From NCBI GenBank assembly GCA_023403475.1, contig JAEYEL010000065.1:1-16697 (forward strand): a DNA stretch of 16,697 bases, given 5' to 3'. Below the pieces are notes generated by a model that was not told the DNA's origin, made no database searches, and worked only from the letters and a program-made list of their open reading frames with translations. The position numbers and the translations under genes are program-made. Below, one piece after another: positions 1-6,741 of this stretch (position 1 is its first letter; each line of letters starts with the position of its first letter). This DNA is from Actinomycetes bacterium (GTDB lineage: Bacteria; Actinomycetota; Coriobacteriia; Coriobacteriales; Eggerthellaceae).

Positions 1-649
1 GCTCCGCTTTCGCCGCACAGAGCTTTTTCCATGCAGCGGAAACGTAGTAGACTGTCGTCGCTATGGCCAGCACGAGCCCGGCGTAGACGAACCAGATGCT
101 CCAGGAAACCGCATCGCCGTTGAAGCCCGGAAGCCACGCGGCATCGACCAGACCGAGACCTTGGACAAGGGGCCAGTTCAGAAGAAGGCCGGCGAAGCCG
201 ATGAACAGAAACGTTGTGGCGAACTTCCCCGGATAAACGACCGCCACGCGAATGCGATAGCGATTCAAAAGCCATGCCGCACCCGATATGAGCAGAAGAT
301 CGCGCAGAACGACCACGACGATGATCCACAGGGGAAGCCGTCCCACCAAAAGCAGCCCCACCACGCCCGCGATCATGAGAATCCTGTCAACGGCAGGGTC
401 GAGAAGCCGGCCGAGCTTCGAAACCGCATGAGTGCGCCGCGCCACCTGCCCGTCAACCCAATCGGTGCTTGCGGCAAGGGCGAAAACGAACGTTGCGGCA
501 AGATCACGGCCGTTCAAAAGAAGCACAAGATACAAAGGAACAAGGCATAGACGCGCGAACGAAATGACGTTCGGAACCGTGAGAACGCGATCGCTCACCT
601 CGTCCTCTTCGATTTTCACGCTTCGGCTATCCGTCGCCTGCTTCGACAT
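1..649 (-). CDS. pgsA: CDP-alcohol phosphatidyltransferase, PgsA-like (3' end beyond window)
   Basis: Reading the minus strand from the ATG at 649 gives 216 codons that stay open to the left edge. The protein begins MSKQATDSRSVKIEEDE, then has the family start VLTVPNVISFARLCLVPLY (first membrane helix) and the diagnostic motif D-W-V-D-G-Q-V-A-R ... G-R-L-L-D-P-A-V-D (pattern DxxDGxxAR-x8-GxxxDxxxD), followed by several further hydrophobic helices. The three aspartates bind the catalytic metals. The family (PF01066) moves a CDP-linked head group or a phosphatidyl group at the membrane; the TVPN start and LLDP spacing favour phosphatidylglycerophosphate synthase. ATG 649 was chosen because GGGAAAGAG lies just upstream; in-frame ATGs at about 667 and 712 are alternatives. 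It lies about 290 bp downstream of eutH with its own putative promoter. A CDP-choline/ethanolamine phosphotransferase of the same superfamily cannot be excluded. Confidence 0.85.
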   Translation of the reverse strand, partial: MSKQATDSRSVKIEEDEVSDRVLTVPNVISFARLCLVPLYLVLLLNGRDLAATFVFALAASTDWVDGQVARRTHAVSKLGRLLDPAVDRILMIAGVVGLLLVGRLPLWIIVVVVLRDLLLISGAAWLLNRYRIRVAVVYPGKFATTFLFIGFAGLLLNWPLVQGLGLVDAAWLPGFNGDAVSWSIWFVYAGLVLAIATTVYYVSAAWKKLCAAKAE

Positions 650-767
650 CGCACTCTTTCCCTGCATCGGATCGGTCGGCGCGAAGGCTCGCTTTAAAAG
701 AAGCCTCATGCCATCGAGCCGCAACAATGGCTTTCGCCGCAGTTCGAAGGCGCAACCGACATCATCT

Positions 768-801
768 TTTCAAGAGTGCTATTCTAGCAGTTCTCTTGAA
801 A
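768..801. repeat. Nested inverted repeat over the pgsA promoter
   Basis: Outer arms TTTCAAGAG (768-776) and CTCTTGAAA (793-801) are perfectly complementary over 9 bp. Inside them TGCTA (777-781) pairs with TAGCA (785-789) around a 3-nt centre, with an unpaired GTT at 790-792. Neither side is followed by a convincing U tract, so an operator or leader hairpin is likelier than a terminator. It overlaps the predicted -10 hexamer. Confidence 0.6.
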
Positions 802-809
802 GGTGCCGA
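781..809 (-). promoter_or_regulatory. Putative promoter of the pgsA-like gene
   Basis: On the minus strand there is an extended -10 element, TGC-TAGAAT (hexamer at 781-786), with a weak -35 TCGGCA at 804-809 and a 17-bp spacer. The -10 matches consensus at 5 of 6 positions and the -35 at 4 of 6. It sits about 130 bp upstream of the chosen start and inside a strong dyad (768-801). This is inference from sequence only. Confidence 0.45.
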
Positions 810-935
810 TTGCGCAGCGGTCTTTTTTCATATGAGCTGAAAAGCGTCACAATTGCAAAACCGAACCCGAAGCGAGCGAAGCGGGCGCAGGCGAATGCAG
901 GCGCTCGCGATCGCGCGTGCCGCTACGCTGCACCG

Positions 936-2192
936 TTATGCGCAGGAGGCTTCCTTCTGAACGTCTTGCGCTTCGGTGGCCGCACCCTGCGCCTCCGCTA
1001 GATCCTCCTGCTCCAGCTGCTCGGCCTTGCGCACGGCAAGCAGGTTCGCGAACACGATGGCGCATACGCCCGCGCAGAGCTTGCCAACGAGCACGGGAAC
1101 GATGAGCGAGGGCTGGAAGTTCGCCGTGAAGGAAAGATGGTCGCCGAACAGGAACGCGCAGCACACGGCAAAGGCCATGACGAGCACCTTGTCACGCGCG
1201 CGCAGATCCTTCACCATGGCAAGCGCCGCAAGCACGTTGGCCGACGCCGCTAAAAGACCGGTCGTCGCGTCGGAGCTCAAGCCCACCAGACCGCCCACCT
1301 TAGCCAGAGGTTTCGCTAGGTAGCGCTTGATGAGATAGACCATGGGAAACGCGCCGCACAGCATCATGCCGATTGCCCCTGAAACCTCGAGAGCGCGGAA
1401 GATATCCTCGTCGTCGGCGATGATGGGATCGAACCCGAAACCTCCGAACAAGTCGGTGAATATGCCGGTGAAGTATTCGATGACAACGAGCACGAACACG
1501 ATCTTCAAGGCGCTTTCCATGGCGCGCCCGAACACAATGAAGCCTTTGATCATGGCATCGGGCTTGAACTTGAGACCGGCCGCCAAAGCGCCGCAGATGA
1601 TGATGAGCGGCACGAGGTTCAGCCCTATCTGGGAAAAGCTCAGGGCCAACTGGTAGGTTGCAGCTGCATTCGTGGAGACCGCCTCGCGGATAACGGGATG
1701 CGCGAGCGCGATGATGACGCTCGACACCAAAACGCCTATGGGAATGGCCAGAAGCCCGCTCATCACGCCGAGCGCCAAGTACTTACGGTCGCGCTTCTCG
1801 AGCATCTTCAAGGCAACCGGAATGGTGAACACGATGGTGGCGCCGGCCATGTAGCCGGTCATCATGGCCATGATCCAGCTCTCGCGCGTCTGCGCCAGAG
1901 CATCGGCCAGCTGGTATCCGCCCATATCCACCGCGATGAACGTGGTGGCCGCCATGGCGGGGTCGGCGCCAAGCGCACCGTAGGCCGGCCCGAACACCGT
2001 GCTGACAAACGCAGTCAGGTAAGGGGCCGAGGCCATGATGCCTGCCACCGGCAGGAAAATGGGGCCAATGGAGTCGATGCCCGCCACGAACTGCTGTCCC
2101 AGCTCGCATTCGGGTTTGATGACCGAGGCGATTGCGCCCACGAGCGCGCACGCCATGATAATGTACACTACTATCGTTCCTATAAGTTCCAC
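936..2192 (-). CDS. eutH: EutH-family ethanolamine (amine alcohol) permease
   Basis: The 418-aa protein is hydrophobic along nearly its whole length, as expected for a polytopic membrane carrier of the EutH family (about 400 aa in enterobacteria). Recognisable family segments are AVDMGGYQLADALA, GATIVFTIPVAL, DRKYLALGVMSGLLAIPIG and GDHLSFTANF. EutH is known to transport ethanolamine in organisms that use it. The start is GTG at 2192, preceded by GGAG five bases upstream. It lies 56 bp downstream of the licC-licA fusion in the same direction, so the two probably form one transcript. No eutABC, eutD/E or shell-protein genes are nearby, which argues against a catabolic role here. The last ~27 residues form a Glu/Gln/Ala-rich, probably cytoplasmic tail. 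The exact substrate (ethanolamine, choline or another amine alcohol) cannot be read from sequence. Confidence 0.88.
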   Translation of the reverse strand: MELIGTIVVYIIMACALVGAIASVIKPECELGQQFVAGIDSIGPIFLPVAGIMASAPYLTAFVSTVFGPAYGALGADPAMAATTFIAVDMGGYQLADALAQTRESWIMAMMTGYMAGATIVFTIPVALKMLEKRDRKYLALGVMSGLLAIPIGVLVSSVIIALAHPVIREAVSTNAAATYQLALSFSQIGLNLVPLIIICGALAAGLKFKPDAMIKGFIVFGRAMESALKIVFVLVVIEYFTGIFTDLFGGFGFDPIIADDEDIFRALEVSGAIGMMLCGAFPMVYLIKRYLAKPLAKVGGLVGLSSDATTGLLAASANVLAALAMVKDLRARDKVLVMAFAVCCAFLFGDHLSFTANFQPSLIVPVLVGKLCAGVCAIVFANLLAVRKAEQLEQEDLAEAQGAATEAQDVQKEASCA

Positions 2193-2248
2193 TTCTTCTC
2201 CGCTCTCTTCAAACTGGAAAACGCTTCGGGTTCAAAAGAGTGATTCCG

Positions 2249-4012
2249 TTATCGCCCGTAGGCCTTCAAGGCCACGGTGCCGTAAGTCTTCGCGCTTCGG
2301 TACCAAAGGTAGAGCCACTCCCCCACCGGGTCGCCCGTGGCCTCCTTGTAGAGCGCCCAAACGAACCAGTAGTAGGCGCACAGTCCCACGTAGGCAAGGC
2401 AGTGCCGCATTTCGACGGGAGTGGGGTCGCGCCCGAAGTACAGCTCGATAACGTGCTTCGCCTCATCGAGGTCGTAGTCGGAACAGCAAATGAAGGTTCC
2501 GAGATCGCTGGCGTAGTCGGACATGGCCGAATACTCCCAGTCAATGAGGTACATGAGGTCGTCGCGCACAAGGAAGTTAGGGCTGTAGAAGTCGTTGTGG
2601 CACAGGCATGGTTTCACCCCATCGCCCTTCACGCATTCGTTCAGAAGCGCCGCCTTGCCCGCAAGCTCCTCGAAATCGGGGAACAACGGATAGGAGCGGG
2701 CGCCGAGCAGCTGCACGATGCCGCGCGCCTTCTCGTACACGTCGAAGGACCACGCTGAACACTCGCCGCTCTCGTGGAGCTTGCGGGCAAGCGCAAGGCC
2801 GCGTTCCACATGCGATTCGTTGTGGTAGTCGAAGGGAACGCAGTCGGCAACGTAGGTCGATATCTTCCAGCCCTCGCTGGGGCTTTCGTACACGAACGTG
2901 TCGTCTATGCCGAGCTTCTTCGCAACGCCTTGCGAATACGCCTCGCTCGCGCGGTTGATGATCTCGTCGGTGCCGGCGCCGGGGTGCCGATAGACGTAGA
3001 ACATATCCCCCACCCGAAAGCGGCACGACAGGTTGGTGAGACCTTCTTTTATGGGCACGATATCGCGTATGCCATCGCGTGTGCAATGCAGGATCTCGCA
3101 TATGTTGTCCAAGATGCGCGAGTCGACGTTCATGATGAAATCGTGGTCGAATTCCTGCAGGTCGTTCAGTGAATCGAACTCGTAGATGATGCCTGCGTCG
3201 TAGGGGCGCATCACCATGTTGAGTTCCGTTACATGGTCGGCGTAGATGTCTTCCCAAAGCTTTGCAGCCGTTTCGGGTCGGTCGTATTCGGCTTCCAGAA
3301 TCTCGACGAAGCGCCGCGAGAAGGTTCGATCGAAATAAGCGTGTCCGAGCATGCCGTAGGCGTCCTTCCCTCCTACGGACACGTTCGTGATGCGATTGCC
3401 CGCACCGCACGTAAGGCAATATTCCTCGGTGGGGCCTTCGAAGTACGTTGCGGAATAATAGGCTTGGTACACGTAGGGCTCGAAGACGTTTTCGGTGAAG
3501 TAGTCGTCCGACGAGCAGATGTAGGTGTTGCCAAGCCGTTTCTTCACGAGCATGAGCGTCGAGTTGTTGTTGCGCACGGCGTAGTCGGGGTTGACGACGA
3601 TTGTCACCCCCAGCAGATCTTCCAAGTAGAAGAACGCCTCTTTCATGTATCCCACCACGACGGTGATGTCGTTTATTCCCGCCGCCTGCAGCTGGCGTAT
3701 CTGGCGCTCGATAAGCACCTCGCCGCGCACCTGCAAGACGCCCTTGGGCTTCTCGTAGGAAAGCGGCGCGAAGCGGGAGGAAAGGCCCGCCGCCATGATG
3801 ACGGCGTTTTCCACCTTGAAAGGGTCAAGCGCCTCATAGCCTGCCTGGGTGAGGTAGAAGTCCTCGACAAGCCCTTTGCCGACAAGCGAACGATAGGTCG
3901 CATTCACGCTGCCTAGGGAAAGACCCGTTTTCTCGGCGACGCCCCTTTGGGTATGCACGTCTTCGCTCATGAGCGCGACGAGCGTTTTGAATTCGTTTTG
4001 CGAAACTGCCAT
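2249..4012 (-). CDS. licCA: Winged-helix / LicC cytidylyltransferase / LicA choline-ethanolamine kinase fusion
   Basis: This 587-aa protein has three parts. Residues ~1-64 look like a MarR-type winged helix (helix-turn-helix around TQRGVAEKTGLSLGSVNATY, wing near DFYLTQAGYE). Residues ~68-300 are a sugar-1-phosphate-nucleotidyltransferase-like domain: AAGLSSRFAPL (74-84), EKPKG, an aspartate pair at 169-170 (SSDDYF), and the LicC-like NPDYAVRNNNS (141-151). Residues ~312-587 are an aminoglycoside-phosphotransferase-fold kinase with CHNDFYSPN (catalytic D474, N479) and LIDWEYS (metal-binding D491), as in LicA. Expected reactions are ATP-dependent phosphorylation of choline or ethanolamine, then CTP-dependent formation of the CDP derivative. 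ATG 4012 has AAGGAG six bases upstream. The gene directly precedes eutH, a plausible substrate importer. LicC-LicA fusions are known; the extra N-terminal winged helix suggests a regulator or a ligand-sensing module. No LicD-type transferase is in the window. Confidence 0.9.
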   Translation of the reverse strand: MAVSQNEFKTLVALMSEDVHTQRGVAEKTGLSLGSVNATYRSLVGKGLVEDFYLTQAGYEALDPFKVENAVIMAAGLSSRFAPLSYEKPKGVLQVRGEVLIERQIRQLQAAGINDITVVVGYMKEAFFYLEDLLGVTIVVNPDYAVRNNNSTLMLVKKRLGNTYICSSDDYFTENVFEPYVYQAYYSATYFEGPTEEYCLTCGAGNRITNVSVGGKDAYGMLGHAYFDRTFSRRFVEILEAEYDRPETAAKLWEDIYADHVTELNMVMRPYDAGIIYEFDSLNDLQEFDHDFIMNVDSRILDNICEILHCTRDGIRDIVPIKEGLTNLSCRFRVGDMFYVYRHPGAGTDEIINRASEAYSQGVAKKLGIDDTFVYESPSEGWKISTYVADCVPFDYHNESHVERGLALARKLHESGECSAWSFDVYEKARGIVQLLGARSYPLFPDFEELAGKAALLNECVKGDGVKPCLCHNDFYSPNFLVRDDLMYLIDWEYSAMSDYASDLGTFICCSDYDLDEAKHVIELYFGRDPTPVEMRHCLAYVGLCAYYWFVWALYKEATGDPVGEWLYLWYRSAKTYGTVALKAYGR

Positions 4013-4067
4013 ATGCTTCTCCTTAACAAGATTTTGGAAGCATATGGCAGTTGTTCAATTTTGTAAA
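4004..4067 (-). promoter_or_regulatory. licCA promoter with 16-bp perfect inverted-repeat operator
   Basis: A candidate promoter on the minus strand is TTTACA (4062-4067), a 17-bp spacer, then TATGCT (4039-4044). Two arms, AACTGCCATATGCTTC (4004-4019) and GAAGCATATGGCAGTT (4037-4052), are perfect inverted copies separated by 17 bp. One arm covers the -10 hexamer; the other covers the start codon (4010-4012) and one edge of the Shine-Dalgarno sequence (4019-4024). Each arm is centred on CATATG and the two centres are 31 bp apart, about three helical turns, so both would face the same side of DNA. Since transcription from this promoter would start near 4032, inside the spacer, the repeat is more likely a DNA operator than an mRNA hairpin. 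Confidence 0.7.
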
Positions 4068-4122
4068 TACTTTGTAAGAAATGAACAGATGTTGTTTCCC
4101 CGATGAGCCTGCGCAGACGTGC

Positions 4123-4163
4123 GAGCGGCACGAGATTTTAAGCCGCTCACGCCCGCGCGGCTT
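4123..4163 (-). terminator. Alternative hairpins at the end of echF
   Basis: Two mutually exclusive stems share one segment. AAGCCGC (4140-4146) can pair with GCGGCTT (4157-4163), and GAGCGGC (4123-4129) can pair with GCCGCTC (4142-4148). The first stem includes the last codons of echF; the second begins at the stop codon. In the minus direction the first is followed by TAAAATCTC-like sequence rather than a clean U tract, so termination would be imperfect. It sits between the ech operon and the licCA promoter. Confidence 0.4.
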
Positions 4164-4509
4164 TTTCCCTCTCCGGAACCTCGAACACCTCGGCATGCTT
4201 GCCGGTAGCGCACGGCGCATAGGTCGGCTCCATAATCAGACACTGCTTGGGACACTCGCGCACGCAGCTGCCGCACTGCACGCAGCGGAAACGGTTGATG
4301 GACCAGGTGCGGGCGGGCTTGTCAACCGTTATGGCGCCGGCGGGGCAGCGCTTCTGGCAGATGCCGCACAGTATGCACGCCGTCACGTCGTTTTTCACAT
4401 GCCCTTTAAGCCCTGCGGGCGGCGTTTTGACCTGCACGGGGTAAAGCAGGGTTTCGGGCTGCTTGAACAGACCGGAAAGCGTCATCTTGCCTAGTTTGAA
4501 AGAACCCAT
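4147..4509 (-). CDS. echF: Ech hydrogenase ferredoxin-like subunit EchF
   Basis: The 120-aa protein carries two classical 4Fe-4S motifs: C45-ILC-GI-C-QKR-CP (Cys 45, 48, 51, 55) and C76-VQC-GS-C-VRE-CP (Cys 76, 79, 82, 86). Ahead of them is the N-terminal stretch FKQPETLLYP typical of this NuoI-related family. In energy-converting hydrogenases this polyferredoxin passes electrons from soluble ferredoxin to the small subunit. It is the last of six ech genes, starting 7 bp after the echE stop, with AGGCGG before the ATG. The C-terminus after the second cluster (about 30 residues, charged) has no recognised motif. The call rests on the cysteine pattern and position. Confidence 0.93.
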   Translation of the reverse strand: MGSFKLGKMTLSGLFKQPETLLYPVQVKTPPAGLKGHVKNDVTACILCGICQKRCPAGAITVDKPARTWSINRFRCVQCGSCVRECPKQCLIMEPTYAPCATGKHAEVFEVPEREKAARA

Positions 4510-4516
4510 GTTCCGC

Positions 4517-5605
4517 CTACCTTTCCGTGCAGCTGATGCAGGGGTCGATGGTGAGAACTATCATGTTGACGTCGGCCAGATCGCAGCCTTTGAGCGCTGC
4601 GGTCATGCCGGCGAGGTTCTGACTCGTGGGCGTGCGCATGCGCATGCGGTCGAGGTACTTCGTTCCGTTACCCCGCGCGAAATAGTAGCATTCCCCGCGC
4701 GGTTGTTCCACCACGTTCGCCGCCTGCGCGCCTGCGGCGGGAACCCCTTTGACGGGAACGGATATGTCGCCCGCAGGAATCTTCGCTATCATCTCCTCGA
4801 TAATGTCGATGGACTGCAGCACCTCGAGGGCGCGCACCTTCACGCGCGCATAGCAGTCGCCCTGCGCATCGGTGACGGGCTGGAAGTCGGAAAGATCGCC
4901 GTAGCCGCCCTTCCCGAGCGAGCGCACGTCGTAGGCAGGCCCTGACGCGCGCAGAAACGGCCCCACCATGGAAAGCGAGAGCGCGTCTTCCTTGCTGATG
5001 TAGCCCACGCCCACGGTGCGGTTTTTAACCGAGGAGTCTTTCAAAAACGCGTCGCATATCTGCCGGTAATCGTCCTTTATGCCCTCGAGCTTGCTTTTTA
5101 TCTCGGCGAACTGCCCGTCGTCTATGTCGCGCACCACGCCGCCCACCTTCACGACGGAAAATATGACGCGCCCGCCCGTGGTTTTCTCGAAGATGTCGAG
5201 CACGCGCTCGCGCAGACGCCAGCAGTGCATGAACAGGCTCTCGAAGCCGAACGCATCGGCCGCAAGGCCCATCCAGAGAATGTGCGAATGCACGCGCGAA
5301 AGCTCGTGCCATATGACGCGCAGGTACTCGGCGCGCTTCGGAATCTCAACCCCCATCAGGCTTTCCACCGTTTCGGCATAGCCGTAGGAATGGCCGAACG
5401 CGCAGATGCCGCAGATGCGCTCGGCAATGTAGACGAACTGGTTGTAGTCGCGCGTCTCCACCAGCTTCTCAAGGCCGCGGTGCACAAACCCTATCTGCGG
5501 GATAGCCTCTATGACCTTCTCGTCTTCCACCACGAGATCGAGGTGGAGCGGTTCGGGCAGCACCGGGTGCTGCGGCCCGAACGGAATGACGGTCGCCTTT
5601 CCCAT
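4517..5605 (-). CDS. echE: Ech [NiFe] hydrogenase large subunit EchE
   Basis: The 362-aa protein is the catalytic subunit related to NuoD and to group 4 [NiFe] hydrogenases. The nickel ligands are visible: RICGIC near the N-terminus (Cys65, Cys68, followed by H72) and DPCISC at the C-terminus (Cys356, Cys359). Other family segments are PFGPQHPVLPEPL and GFVHRGLEKLVE. The true start is ATG 5605 with an AGGTGAG-like site; a longer open frame to 5689 overlaps echD and lacks conserved sequence. The protein ends CTER, exactly at the Arg of the CxxCxxR motif, so there is no C-terminal peptide for a maturation protease to remove. It sits between echD (1-bp gap) and echF (7-bp gap). No hyp maturation genes are in the window. 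Confidence 0.95.
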   Translation of the reverse strand: MGKATVIPFGPQHPVLPEPLHLDLVVEDEKVIEAIPQIGFVHRGLEKLVETRDYNQFVYIAERICGICAFGHSYGYAETVESLMGVEIPKRAEYLRVIWHELSRVHSHILWMGLAADAFGFESLFMHCWRLRERVLDIFEKTTGGRVIFSVVKVGGVVRDIDDGQFAEIKSKLEGIKDDYRQICDAFLKDSSVKNRTVGVGYISKEDALSLSMVGPFLRASGPAYDVRSLGKGGYGDLSDFQPVTDAQGDCYARVKVRALEVLQSIDIIEEMIAKIPAGDISVPVKGVPAAGAQAANVVEQPRGECYYFARGNGTKYLDRMRMRTPTSQNLAGMTAALKGCDLADVNMIVLTIDPCISCTER

Positions 5606-5606
5606 G

Positions 5607-6281
5607 CTACTCACCTTCCTTTCCCGCCGCATCCGCGCCTTCCCTTTGGCGCGATGCCTCTCGTGCAGCTTTCGCCGCAAGGGCGGCACGCACCTTGGCG
5701 GCCTTCTCAGGGTCGAGCGCGGCTATCTTCTCATCGGCTGCAGCGCCGGCTTTCGCAGCTTCCTTTTTCGCCTTGGCCTCCATGGCGGCACGCACCTTGG
5801 CGGCCTTCTCAGGATCCATACCGGCAAGCTTCGCCTCCATAGCAGCGGTCTCGTCCGCCGCGCCCGCCGCCTTTTCCTTGGCGGCCTTCGCAGCGGCCGC
5901 ACGCGCAGCCTTGTCGCGAGCTTCCTTCTGGGCGGGAGACAAGATGGTCATCGGCTCAGCTTGGGCAAGGCTGTAGAAGTTGCCGCCGAAATCGATGGCG
6001 ATGCCCTCGATGTCCACGCCGAAAAGGTCGTGGATCTCGTTTTCGAACACGAAGGCGGCAAGGAAGCGATCGGTTATGGAGGGAACGCAGGCTCCCTTCT
6101 CAACGGGAACCACGCGGTTCTCAAGCGCACCGTCCTTCATGAACGAGTACACAAGATCGCAGCCCGCATCGGTCTTCGCCGCAAGAATCTGGACGAAGCG
6201 CCACCCTTCCCTTTTCCGCGCGTCCGCAAAGGCCGAAAGCTCGCTTACGGCAAGCGGCGCAAATTCACTTGAGAAGCCCAC
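5607..6281 (-). CDS. echD: Ech hydrogenase subunit EchD (NuoC-like) with Ala/Lys-rich repeat tail
   Basis: The N-terminal ~130 residues resemble the 30-kDa NuoC/EchD subunit: GWRFVQILAAKTDAGCDLVYSF, then the family signature FVFENEIHDLFGVDIEGIAIDFGG. This part links the large and small subunits on the cytoplasmic side. The start is taken as GTG 6281, one base after the echC stop, with AGGAAGG upstream; the open frame continues to 6419 but only as an echC shadow. Known EchD proteins are about 120-130 aa; this one is 224 aa because of a C-terminal ~90-residue Ala/Lys/Glu-rich extension. The extension contains two copies of DPEKAAKVRAA(M/L) and probably forms a helical or coiled-coil region. Its function is unknown. 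Confidence 0.9.
   Translation of the reverse strand: MGFSSEFAPLAVSELSAFADARKREGWRFVQILAAKTDAGCDLVYSFMKDGALENRVVPVEKGACVPSITDRFLAAFVFENEIHDLFGVDIEGIAIDFGGNFYSLAQAEPMTILSPAQKEARDKAARAAAAKAAKEKAAGAADETAAMEAKLAGMDPEKAAKVRAAMEAKAKKEAAKAGAAADEKIAALDPEKAAKVRAALAAKAAREASRQREGADAAGKEGE
5682..5813. repeat. Perfect 30-bp direct repeat within echD
   Basis: The same 30 bases occur at 5682-5711 and 5784-5813, starting GGCGGCACGCACC and ending CCTTCTCAGG. They encode the repeated PEKAAKVRAA segment. The period is 102 bp (34 codons), so unequal recombination would change tail length without breaking the frame. Confidence 0.9.
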
Positions 6282-6282
6282 G

Positions 6283-6726
6283 TCACGCCCCCTTCCTCTG
6301 CTCTTGCAGAGCCTTCGACTTCTCCTCCAAAATTCCCAAGGCCTGCACGACCGCATCGATGATGGCCTCGGGGCGCACCGCGCACCCCGGCGCGTACACG
6401 TCCACCGGTATGGCCGCATCCACCCCGCCTATAACGTTGTAGCAGTCGTGGAACACGCCGCCCGAGCAGGCGCATATACCGCACGCCACGACCACTTTAG
6501 GCTCTACCATCTGGTCGTATATCTCTTTGACGACGTCTATGTTGCGCTCGTTCACGCTACCCGTGACCAAGAAGATGTCGGCGTGCTTGGGGTTGCCGGT
6601 GTTGATGATGCCGAACCGCTCCACGTCGTAGCCGGGGCAAAGCGCCGCCAGCACCTCGATGTCGCAGCCGTTGCAGCTCGAGGCATCGTAGTGAATGACC
6701 CATGGCGATTTCGTTGCAAACGACAT
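6283..6726 (-). CDS. echC: Ech hydrogenase small subunit EchC (NuoB-like)
   Basis: The 147-aa protein has the cysteine pattern of the small subunit that holds the cluster next to the Ni-Fe site: C18-NG-C21, the GICACSGG segment (Cys85, with Cys82 and Cys87 nearby) and PGC115 followed by AVRPEA. Family blocks ADIFLVTGSV and PVDVYAPGC are clear. ATG 6726 was chosen because AAGGAG lies 10 bases upstream; the in-frame GTG three codons earlier is too close to that site. The gene follows echB by 15 bp and precedes echD by one base, so the genes are probably co-translated. It lacks the large N-terminal extension and signal peptide of uptake hydrogenase small subunits, as expected for group 4. Confidence 0.95.
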   Translation of the reverse strand: MSFATKSPWVIHYDASSCNGCDIEVLAALCPGYDVERFGIINTGNPKHADIFLVTGSVNERNIDVVKEIYDQMVEPKVVVACGICACSGGVFHDCYNVIGGVDAAIPVDVYAPGCAVRPEAIIDAVVQALGILEEKSKALQEQRKGA

Positions 6727-6741
6727 GATCTCCACACTCCT

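Noticed and set aside
4004..4052. RNA hairpin hiding the licCA start codon
   Set aside because: The stem would form only in read-through mRNA from ech; the predicted own promoter starts transcription inside the spacer, leaving one arm out of the transcript. An operator fits better.
5606..5689. N-terminal extension of EchE to an earlier start
   Set aside because: The added residues (arginine-rich) are out-of-frame echD sequence; the conserved protein begins at ATG 5605 with a proper ribosome-binding site.
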